Position numbers and translations under genes: made by a program. Under the pieces are notes generated by a model that did not search any database, was not told the origin of the DNA, and saw only the letters and a list, made by a program, of their open reading frames with translations. Positions 12,001 to 24,000 of a stretch of DNA of 64,000 nucleotides are shown piece by piece (within the stretch, counting starts at the first letter, position 1; the number at the start of each line of letters is the position of its first letter). Location: contig NC_081412.1 in NCBI RefSeq assembly GCF_030272615.1, forward strand, positions 666,048,352-666,112,351, in the 5' to 3' direction. The stretch is from Cryptomeria japonica (Eukaryota > Streptophyta > Pinopsida > Cupressales > Cupressaceae).

Positions 12001-15000
12001 ACGCAAACCCCAGGATTAGGATTGGCTGGGACGTAGCCCTCAGCAATCTTTGGCACCGGACTTATAAGGCATTGTGCGTGGTGATTAAGGACAGAGGCAT
12101 CAATTCTCAGTAGGGTTTCAGCGTAGCCTACCATCTTTCCAGTGGAGACGTGGTTCATTGCAGCTGGAGGAATGCCATTTGCAGCAAATACACCACGTGG
12201 TGTATAGGGTATTGCTTGTATTCACTGCCAGTGTATGTGGGGTTGGAGAACATTCTTCATCTTCCAGTTTGACTTCGAATTTGTATGAGAGCTTGGGAAA
12301 TACATTGGATTCATTGTTTGGCTTTGTAATTCAGACAAATCTGCCTGGTACGATTTGCAATAATTCTGACTTTTGCTGTATACCTCATTTATTTCAGTAT
12401 TGCTTCATATTTGCTGTTATCTATTCCTTCCTATGCTATAAAACAATCAAAAACACAAAAACAAACAACCCTTTCTGCACTTCTGTCTAGTTCTATAAGA
12501 AAAACTTAAATAAACAGGAAAACAAAATAAAAAATAAAAAATTACAGCAGGTTAACAGCAAAGATCTATCCAGGATCTTTCAGTGGTATCAGAGCCATGT
12601 ATTCTGCCAGCCTGTGGGGTTAATCAGATTTTATTTCTATGCATTCGGGTAGAGCGGATATAAATAGGTATTACACACGCAGAAGAGCTCAGTACGAGCG
12701 TGAGTTTGGGATAGAACAGGCTCCAGTCATGGCTGAGGAACAGGTGGGCGGCAGAAGAAATCAGGATGAGGAAGAGGGAGAGATGATGAGGACTCTTATC
12801 ACTACTCAGCCCAGGATCGCCCAGGCATTAGATAGGTTACAAGATACCTTGGATCGTTTGGATATGGATGGACACAGAGGTAGGCGTGGTAGGTCACCTT
12901 CAGTGGCTGGTAGTCACAGCAGCCATCAGTCCCAATCTTCAGTTGGGAGTTCCCATCATTCCAGCAGGAGGCACCGCCATCGTACACCTACTACGAATAG
13001 GCCATTGCTTCCTCAGTTCATACCAGGTGAACAACCAGCACAAGTGGAACCACCGAAGGTTGGGTTCCAAGAGTCAGTTTTAGCAGCCACAGCTGAGTGG
13101 AGAGCTCTACCCCCTGAGGTTAGGGACGTTTTCCCTCTTCCCCAGTATTGTGCATAGCGTAGAGATACAACCAGGTTCAGGGGAGATCGTGGTAATAGAC
13201 CACACCAGGAGCAGCAGAATTATGATTTGAATAGAGCTACTGGGAAGATTACATTGGCCCCATATAATGGCACATGAGACACTAGCGCACGGGCGTGGGT
13301 CCACAAGCTGGACATATATCTTTCATTGAGGCCCATGCCTGAGCGTGAGGCTATTCAGTTTGCTGTATTGCATTTAGAGGGGATTGCCTATGATTGGTGG
13401 CACCATGGATTGATCACCCAGGATCACACCTTAGTTCACTCCTATACTGAGTTCACTGAGCGTCTCATTGCACGGTTTGACCGTAAGGATACAGAACTTT
13501 ATTACAGGGAGTTGGCTCACCTTAGACAAACCGGTCATGCAGAAGCCTATATTAATGAGTTCCAACGTATTGCAGTGATGGTACCGGATATGCCCCAGAG
13601 ACGTAGTGTGATGTTGTTCATTGAGGGCTTGCAGGATAGGCTAAAGGGACTAGTGCATGCTTTCCAACCAGCAACTCTTAAGGAGGCTATTGAGGTGACA
13701 TTGAGACTAGATACTGTTCCCACTTCTTATCAAGCAGATAAGAAACCATTTAGAGATTCACGGCCTGCACAGAAGGCCAATACGTCCCAGAACAAAGAAG
13801 GGACTTCAGCGAAAACCCCTTGGATGAATCAGGAAACGAGGAATGAATTGAGGAGGAAAAAGTTATGTTTTTCCTGCAAGGAACCTTGGGAACCAGGACA
13901 CCGTTGCATGGGTAAAGGAAAGGTTCATTTGATTGAGGTGACTTCTGAGTTAGGAGATGAGGAGGTTCTTGATACTGATATTGAGGATGATACAGAGGAT
14001 GTTGAGCAGGTTCAGACACAGTTGGAGCTAGACATCCCTGAGCCGTTGGCGTCAGCCAAAGTAGCTATGGCTACTCTCTCCAGTTATCCTAAGTTTCATG
14101 CCTTCCGGTTGAAAGGTACACTTAAGGGTAAGCGGGTCACCAGCTTGGTAGACACAGGTGCTACGCATAACTTTATTGATCAAAAATTAGTTGAGAGGCG
14201 TGGCTTGCAGTATGAGGAGTTTGGTGGTTTTGAAGTGAAGGTGGCAGATGGTGCAGTTTTGGGTTGCACCAAACGGATTCCACAGCTTAGTATTCAGATG
14301 GGGAATTATACTTTGACTGATGATTTTTATGTGCTTCCTATAGAGGATTATGATGTGGTTTTGGGCATGCAGTGGTTACAGGGTATTGGGCGTTACATTA
14401 TTGATCACCACCGTATGCAGTTGGAGTTTCTGTCTGGAGGGAAGAAAGTGATTTTGAGGGCAGCTTCAGATGGTGGACCTAGGGAAGTGACTTCTCGCAG
14501 GATGGAGACTATCCTCAGGCATAATGATGTACTCTAGGCTACGCATTGTTTGGTTAAGTCCAAAACACCCACACCCCAGGATGGCCGTGTGTTTCATGTG
14601 GACATTCAGTCAGTGATGGATCGTCATGGTAGAGTATTTGGTGATATACCTCTTGGAGTGCCACCAGATAGAGGTTTTGAGCATGGTATAGAGTTGGAGG
14701 AGGGAGCAAAGCCAGTGATTACTACCCCATATCGTCATCCTAGAGCTTATAAGGATGAAATTGAGAAAACAATTCATGAACTATTAGATATGGGTTTCAT
14801 TCGGCCGAGTTCTAGCCCGTTTGCTTCTTCCGTAGTGTTGGTTAAGAAGAAGGATGGGACTCTACGGATGTGTATTGATTACAGAGCCTTGAACAAGAAG
14901 ACAATAAAAAACAGATATCCTATTCCGCGCATAGATGAGTTGTTGGATGAGTTACATGGGGCTGTCTATTTCTCTAAGATTGATCTTCTATTCTCTAAGA

Positions 15001-18000
15001 TTGATCTTCGTTCAGGCTACCATCAGATTCGTGTACGCGCTGAGGATGTACACAAGACTGCTTTCCGTTGTCACTATGGGCATTATGAGTTCCTAGTAAT
15101 GCCTTTTGGCCTTACCAATGCACCAGCTACTTTCCAGTCCTGTATGAACCATATCTTCAACAAGCAGCTGAGGAAGTCGGTTCTAGTGTTCTTTGATGAT
15201 ATATTGATTTACAGTTGTACTTGGGAGGATCATCTCAGACATCTTGAGGAGGTACTTGGCATAATGGAGGATCAGTCTCTATTTGCTAAGCTTTCCAAAT
15301 GTGAGTTTGGATTGAGGGAGGTGTTATATTTGGGACATGTGATCAGTGCTGATGGAGTGAAGGTGCATGAGGAGAAGATTCAGGCAGTTCAGAATTGGCC
15401 CGTCCCTCAGAACATTACGGAGTTACGTGGATTCCTTGGATTGTGTGCTTATTATAGGAGATTTGTGAAGGGGTTCTCTCAGTTGGCAGCACCTTTGACA
15501 GATCTTACAAAAAAGGGGGCCTTCAAATGGACAGAACAAGCGCAGGGGGTCTTTGATAGACTCAAGGAGGTGATGAGCACTTGTCCTGTCTTGGCACTAC
15601 CTGATTTCTCGCAGCCCTTTGTTCTAGAGTGTGATGCCTCAGGATTTGGTATAGGAGCCGTGTTGATGCAGAACAAACATCCCATTGCCTATGAGAGCAG
15701 AAAGTTGCAAACTAATGAGAGGTTGTACTCTACCTACGACAAGGAAATGTTGGCTATCATGCATGCGTTAGCCAAATTCAGACAATATCTTGTTGGCAGC
15801 AAATTTGTGGTAAGAACTGATCACAACAGTCTGAAATACTTCATAAATCAAACAGAGCTTAATGATAGACAACAAAAATGGATTAGCAAAATTCAGGCTT
15901 ATGACTTCGATATCGAATTCATAAAGGGGAAGAATAATACTGTGGCTGATGCACTCTCTAGGAAACCTTCATTGGCTGCCCTTTGCTCATTGAGCGAGAT
16001 TTCAGCAGATTGGAAGGCTCAACTCTTAGTTGAGTATTCCAAGGATCAACATGCTTGTGAGATCATGGATGGTTTGATAGTGGATGACAGATATAGTGTG
16101 GTAGATGATATTATCTACTACAAGGGTAGGGTTTATCTTGTTCCGAGTTCTCAGTTGAAGGAACAAATTTTGCATGCTCTCCATGATACTCCTACAGCAG
16201 GACATCCAGGATATGGTAAGACTTACAGGGCGGTTCGTGAGAGATTCTCTTGGAAGGGTCTCAAAGATGATGTTTTACGCCATGTCCGTGAGTGTATGAC
16301 TTGTCAGCAGAACAAGTCGGAGCATACCTACCCAGCGGGGTTGTTGCAACCCTTACCTATACCGGAACAGAAGTGGACAGGGATCTCAATGGATTTCATT
16401 ACAGGTCTTCCTCGGGTTCAGGGGAAAGATTGTATTTATGTTGTTGTGGATAGGCTAACAAAGTATGCCCACTTCTTTCCCATTGCACTGGATTTCACAG
16501 CATCACAGGTGGCTGAGTTATTTTTCAGGGAGGTATTTAGACTCCATGGTCTTCCCAAGACCATTGTGAGTGACAGGGACAGCAGGTTCATGAGTTCCTT
16601 TTGGCAGGAACTTTTTAGGCTTACAGGCACTGAGTTGACACCTAGTACTAGTTACCACCCTCAAACTGATGGACAAACCGAGATAGTCAACAAGTGGGTT
16701 GAGGGATATTTGCGTAACTATGTGTCAGGGCAACAAAAAGCATGGGTACGTTGGTTGTATTTGGGTGAGTATTGTTATAATACCACTCACCATATGTCCA
16801 TTGGCATGACGCCTTTCAGAGCTCTCTATGGATATGAGGCATTATCTTTCACTGATTTGGCAGTTAGTGATAGTAGAGTTCCTTTGGCTCAGGATTGGTT
16901 ACAGGAGAACCAGGATGTCATGAGATCTCTCAGGGAGAATTTACAGCAGGCCCAGAATCAGCAAAAGATGTACGCAGACAGGCACAGGATTGAGAGAGCA
17001 TTTGAGGTGGATGATATGGTCTTTCTGCGCTTACAACCATATCGGCAGAGCACCCTAAAAAGGGGGGGAGCTGAGAAGCTCAAACCACGTTTTTATGGTC
17101 CATACAGGGTACTCAGGCGAGTGGGAGAGGTTGCATATGAGGTTGAGTTACCACCTGGCAGCAGGATTCATAATGTATTTCATGTATCTGGCCTGAAAAA
17201 GGCACTTGGACAGCATATTACAGTTTCACCCGAGTTACCTCCTATGGATGAGGAGGGTAAATTGATTTTGGTTCTTGATGAGATTCTTGAGGTGAGGGAA
17301 CGACGGCTGAGAAGCCGGGTGATTCGAGAGTATTTGGTTCGATGGAGAGATCTTCCCATAGAGGATGCCACCTAGGAAGGTGAGAGCATTTTACAGCATC
17401 CAGCATTACAGTTGCTTGTGGGCAAGCATCTCCGAGAGGGGAGGACTGTCATGTCCCCACTCTAGCTCAGTCTAGCAGAGACATGTGAGTCAGCTTATTA
17501 TGGGGTCTTGTAGGCTGACAGGGTTGGACAGAGACCCGGTTTGGTTATTCAGTGTTGGAGACTTGGTGTTCTAGCAGTTATTGATCAGTTGGGAGACATT
17601 CCTTGTTTTTAAGAGGCAGTTCCTACTTTTTAGGAGGTTTGATCATGCCCAAGGTTGGGTCTCCATGAGATGCCTCTTTGGGTTCAGTTTCAGAGAGATT
17701 GGGCTTGTTTCCTAAATTTTAGGAGCATCCCTAGATTTTAGGGATGAGACTACCAGTGAATCCTTGATTTCCGACTTCAGTCACAGACAGGTGACAGGAT
17801 GATTTTAGGGTTTGTAATGTCAGTTGGGCATTTTGTGGCTATTTGGGTTATATTTTTAATATTTCCTAAGTTAGCGTTTAATAATTAAATAAGGCTAAGT
17901 TGTTAGCCATTTTGGAGTAATAAGGGGATTTTTGGCCTCATCTGGATGCGCATCCTATTGTGTGATAGCTCGTTGGAAAGATCTTGAAATTCTTTAAATC

Positions 18001-21000
18001 TTTCTCTTTGGTCTCAGGGCAATTCAGTGAGCGGATTTCTGTCTATGGGGAAAAAGGTCATTTTCTAGTAACATGACCACTTTAAAATAAGAAATTATAA
18101 CATTTCCACTAGACCACGCCACTTGGAGACAATTAGGGTTCGATTTGCAATTGAGATGGGTTATAAGGGGATAGGAGCTTCATTCTATGATTATCTTTTG
18201 CATATTTGACAACTTGTATGAATTTGCTCTGGAGAGCGATTTCTAGACTGGGACGCAAACCCCAGGATTAGGATTGGCTGGGACGTAGCCCTCAGCAATC
18301 TTTGGCACCGGACTTATAAGGCATTGTGCGTGGTGATTAAGGACAGAGGCATCAATTCTCAGTAGGGTTTCAGCGTAGCCTACCATCTTTCCAGTGGAGA
18401 CGTGGTTCATTGCAGCTGGAGGAATGCCATTTGCAGCAAATACACCACGTGGTGTATAGGGTATTGCTTGTATTCACTGCCAGTGTATGTGGGGTTGGAG
18501 AACATTCTTCATCTTCCAGTTTGACTTCGAATTTGTATGAGAGCTTGGGAAATACATTGGATTCATTGTTTGGCTTTGTAATTCAGACAAATCTGCCTGG
18601 TACGATTTGCAATAATTCTGACTTTTGCTGTATACCTCATTTATTTCAGTATTGCTTCATATTTGCTGTTATCTATTCCTTCCTATGCTATAAAACAATC
18701 AAAAACACAAAAACAAACAACCCTTTCTGCACTTCTGTCTAGTTCTATAAGAAAAACTTAAATAAACAGGAAAACAAAATAAAAAATAAAAAATTACAGC
18801 AGGTTAACAGCAAAGATCTATCCGGGATCTTTCAATCTTCATTTTGAAATAATCTTTGTCTCCAAGAGGAATCCTCTTTGTTCGTTCTTCATTTGTGCTT
18901 GCCTGGAAGTATTCACCACCTTGCTGGATTTTGCCATTCCTACAAAATAAAATAATTAACATTAGATTCTTGACAAGAGATTTTTAGAAATCCACCAATG
19001 GAAGAATTCCATGTTGTTACTTCCAGACTTGGAATAAATATGAAAAACCTCCAAAAATAGGAACTTCTGGATGAAAATCACGCCCTAGCTGCTCTTCACT
19101 TTGCTCTTCCTTCAATTTCTCCAAAAACATGATGTGAAAAATTAAGTTTAGAACCTTGTTTAAATAGGAATTGTCCATCAAGTTGCTAAATTGTCAATGA
19201 GATAATTTTAGCAGTTGCATTAATTCATTCCAATCACACTTCATGTTTCCTTAATGAGAAAGAGACAACTTGTCATTCTTGACTACAAAAATAGGAACTT
19301 CCATAACCTCTTAAGTTATGCTCCATTAATGCGAAATATTCCATTTTGCATGTTGCCAACTTGTCTTTCACAAGATTCTTTCTATCATGGGCGTACAAGG
19401 GATATCTCGGAGGATTTTCTTGCCTTGGAGGAAATTTTATGATTTTTTCCATTCCTAAGGAATTTTTGAGCCCATATCAATCCTGGAGGAGGAAAATTCC
19501 TTGTGAAATTCTGGCATTTCATGTTTTGCGAATGATTGGGCGTGTTCTATCCTAAAGGAAGGAATTTTTTTGACTCAACCATTTTTTTCATTTTCCAAGA
19601 ATTATGTCCTGTCTGGAGTCTAGAGGAGAAGAATTTCCAGCGCAACCAATTTTTACTGATTTCCAGGAATCTTGCTTACATGGGGCACATTTGAGGCCTT
19701 ATGGAGGAATTTTGCTTGGGGGGGAAAATCCTCTCCTGCTCTTGGAATTTGTGCCATAGGAGCCCCCCTAGGTGCATTCTAGGGGTTAGGGAGGAATTTC
19801 CTCCTTAGGGCAGAATCCTCCCTACGTTGGGATTTGCACCCAAGGTAGGGGTTTGGGTGCTCTGGAAAGGTGAAGGAGAATTTTGGAAAATCTTCCTCCC
19901 CTAGAGAAATGCACTTTGGGTATGAGTCTGGGCACAATTTGTGCCTGAAGGAGGAATTTATGAGATTTTGAAGAATCTTCCCTCTCTTGGGAAATGCGCC
20001 CAAAGTGGATTTTCCATGCCTTGTTTACTTCGGGAAGGATTTACAGACAACCAAAATTTGATCACTTGCTTGTTCTTTTACTAATTTGGATTTAGAACTA
20101 GATGCTCAAGATCATTTTGCAATCAGTGCTTCACTAGTTGCCAAGGGTAGACCTTAAAAAATAGACTTACTAAAAGTAGTAAGTTCTTCCAAACACAAAA
20201 TTAGGCCAAATCGAGACACAATGAGACTTGCTAAAAATAGACACTGCTAATAATAGTAAGTTTGTTTAAATGCAAAATTAGGTCAATTCGGGCCACAATG
20301 AAATTTACTAAAAATACTAAATAGTAAAGACAAGTTTAGGCAACCCTATTCGAGCCAAAAGGAGTAACAGTTATTGTAATGACTAGGCATGTAATAATAA
20401 CGAGAAAGACAAAGACAAGTCACTAGTTGCTACAACCATGGCAAGTAGCACAAAGCAGAAAAAGCTAAGTTTCTAGTTCGGGTTCGAGCACGGGAACCCA
20501 GTTTGTGGGTTCAGGCAAACTTTGTTTTGCCCTTTGGATTTGTGGGTTGGGTTCGTCAATACATGAATATATATACACATTATATGCAAAAATTTAAAGA
20601 AATACACAAAATTATAAAACTAAATACATTTGATAGTATGATACTTCATTATTGATCAATGCCAAATGCCAATGGATAGTTCAGAATTGAATTGGAAGAT
20701 GGAACAATGCAAAATGGCAGAAGAAAAACATTTAATAGTATGCTACTTCATCATTGATCAATGCGTGAGGAAAACCCAACGATAGAAGGGGTGCTTTTAG
20801 TGTCATTTTAGAGTTTTTGGATGCAAAAAAGGTAAAAAATGTTTGTTTTTGTTATGTTTTGGTGCTCAGTGCCTTTGGATACGCTCGGGTTCATACCTGG
20901 CGAACCCAAACCCCTGGGTACATACCCTGGGTGAACCCAAACGAACCCGAACCCAAGTGAACCCAGTTCGGGTGCATGGACCAAAATAGGCGAACCAGAT

Positions 21001-24000
21001 AACTTAGGGAAAAAGCATAGACCCCACATTGCAGGTGGGAAATAGAGGAATGATGAACTAGTTACAGTTTACTCCATCACATGGGATAACCTGATTGAAA
21101 GTGAATGTAGAAGCTGGTGGGTGAACACCGAGGATGACGATCACATTTTGAAGAAGGCACTTCGGAACATGTCAGTTGACAAGGCCCTGTAGTTACTGTT
21201 TTTTCAACTCCAGGGAGTTCGAGCCTTACTTGAAGGCTATGGTAGTTCATTACAACCAGATGAGAAGGGAGTTTGTCATCACCTTTGATGGCTGCAAGGT
21301 CACCATCCAATAGAGGCTATTGGATTACTAGAGTGATGGGTATTTTGTCCACGAGATACCCTATGGGCAAACTAAAGAAGATAGATGGAGAGGAGGAAAT
21401 GTATATTCAGAGGGTATGTCGACAATATTTAATGCTAGAGGAATTGCAGAGCATACGGAGTTCAAGCGAACACAGGGGTTTGAAGAAACACTTCCTTGGC
21501 AATGCCAAGTGGAGGTGCATATTAGATTTATTAAATTGCCGCCTAATGGGTGCCAGGCGTCCATCTAATGTAGCCTTTTGTATAGCAAAGTACATGCTGA
21601 ACATTAATGTGGGGAGAATGTACAACTAGGTGAGAGGCTTGTCAAACTGGATTCATGAGTTCTTGAGCCTTCGACACAAGGCTTTTTATACAATGCGGCA
21701 TGCTATTGCCTTATTCCTGGACACAATCTATACACAAGTGCCAACTAACAAGTGGGGCAAGTTGCAACCGGACCGATAGATAGAGCCAGGGTGGCCTTCA
21801 ACGTTCCATTGGGCAAACCTGGATACACAGGTAGCAGAGGAAGAGACTCCCTTAGGTATGCTGCAACCAAAGAGGAGGAAGCGCCAACTTGGCAGCTCAA
21901 CAACCAGCAGTTCCTTGGTGAGCAATGGCGAGGTTGTGATCATTATAGTCTCGTCAAGTGAAGAGACTTCCCCTGGTGGTGCCAATACAAGTTCTAGAAA
22001 AGAAGAGGAGCTGGTAGAAGAAGGAACTATACTTGTGTGACCACTACCAGCATCGTGTCCCTTACCACCATTGTTGCCTAAGACAATTGCAGGAAGCAGT
22101 GCTATCACCTTTGCACCTACCATGCTCTTGCCACAACACACATAATAGCACCGAGCACATTGAGATTACCATGCCACAAGGTTTGAGAAGCCACACTATT
22201 GGGCATTGTGGTAGTGTTGTGACATATTCACACATCGCCCCATTGCAAATGGGGACCCCTGTTTTTTTTTTGCTTTCTGGGGTTTGCTTTCTAGGTGTTT
22301 AGGGTTTGTCTGTTAGTCTTTGCATTTTGAGTGTCGCCAGGGGGATCACTAGATAGCAGGCTTTGCTTGAGCCAGGGTTAGTCCACGGGGCCCCAGAATT
22401 AGGGTTTCTTTGAGAGTCTTCCTTAGGGCCTGGTTTTGCTCTTGTCGCTAATTGTGTCTTGCTTGGTGAGTGAGTATCATTCTTGAAGGTCCAAGCTAGG
22501 TCAAGTTGGTGAGTGATGAAGTTTGGAATGTCATCTTGATCTTCAAATACCCTAAAATTTGGCTGTCTGGAATGTCCTGATCCTGAAATTTGACTAAGTC
22601 TGGAAAACTGAAGAATCCTCCAAAAACTAGATTTTGCAATATGACTCCTGGAGGTCCGAAACCACTCTCAAACATCCTGGAAGTATATATGGAATATATA
22701 TTCCATACCTGAATCCTGACGGAGAGACCAAAATGTCAAATTTCTCCCCTGACCCTTCCAAAGGGTCCAAAGCGAATTTCGCTCCTGACCCTTCCAAAGG
22801 GTCCAGAGCGAAATTCTCCATGTGACATTCTACATTGCCCAAAGCCTAGAACTAACACATTCCCAAGCTTGAATGAAGGTAAAGCGCTTGTTTGAATGAA
22901 GAAATGTGAAAATGAAGTCAAGATCTTGACCAAGAATAGGGATTTCGCTCCTGACCCTTCCAAAGGGTCCAGAGCGAAAATCCTTGAAGAACTCAAATTC
23001 TCACTTATCAAGGCCAAATTTCTAGTTCATAAGGCATGTTTGAAGGTTTTTTTGAATGTTCTAGCCTTGTCAAGATTGAAAGATGCAAGATTTTGGCCTA
23101 AAGGAGAATTTCGCTCCTGACCCTTCCAAAGGGTCCAGAGCGAAATTCATCATAAATCCTATTTGTTGCCTTGAATGGACTAGAAACCTTGTTCCTAAGT
23201 TGGAAAATGATTCAATTTTGCCTCTTGAGGTGGCTTGAGGTTTGAAAAGTGAGCAATCTAGCCTAGAATGAGATTTTCGCTCCTGACCCTTCCAAAGGGT
23301 TCAGAGCGAAAATCTTCTTAAAGCTCATTTCCTCCTAAGTTTGGCTAATTTTTGATTTGCAGGGTATCTTGAAAAGAAAGATGGACATCTTGTAACCTTT
23401 GGAATGTTTGAAAGCATTGAAATATGAAGGATTTTGGACCAAAATGGAAATTTTGCTCCTGACCCTTCCAAAGGGTCCAGAGCGAAATTCCTAAAAACTC
23501 TTATTTTTGCATTGAAGAAAGTCAAGTTCTTGGTCTTTTATGGCGTGGATGGAAGGGAGATAGCTTGTCTTTGCCTCTTGAAGATGTTTTGAATTGGAAA
23601 AATGAAGAATCTAGCCCAAGTCAAGATTTTCGCTCTTGACCCTTCCAAAGGGTCTAGAGCGAAAATCTCTCTAAGAGACATTTCTTTCCTTGTTTGGCCA
23701 AATCTTGATGTCCAAGGCATGTTGAAGGAGAGAATTGACATGTTGAAATCCTTGGGGATGTTTGGAAGTTGTGAAAATGAAGGATTTTAGCCAGGAAAGG
23801 AATTTTCGCTCCTGACCCTTCCAAAGGGTCCAGAGCGAAATTCCTTATAAACCTACTTTTTGACCTTTCTTGGACATAAAATCTTGTTTCTAGGGCAATG
23901 AAAGATGAAATCCTACCTTGCAAAGAAGTTTCAAGTTGAAAAAATGATGATTTTTGGTCAAGAATGAGAATTTCGCTCTTGACCCTTCCAAAGGGTCCAG

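Larger units (their letters stand above)
11195..18834 (+). mobile_element. Ty3/gypsy chromovirus, structurally complete, young
   Basis: Two 1,388-bp LTRs (11195-12582, 17447-18834) flank a tRNA-iMet primer site, one gag-pol frame ending in a chromodomain, and a polypurine tract. The 5-bp target duplication ATCTT is at 11190-11194 and 18835-18839. The LTRs begin TGTCATGTCC and end GATCTTTCA. I count about five differences between them, so the insertion is recent relative to its neighbours. Four nonsense changes and a 21-bp in-frame duplication in RT make this copy probably non-autonomous now. It is inserted in the same orientation as the host gene. Confidence 0.95.

Noticed and set aside
12158..12490. 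110-codon frame present twice (also 18410-18742)
   Set aside because: It lies wholly in the two chromovirus LTRs and is identical because the LTRs are.
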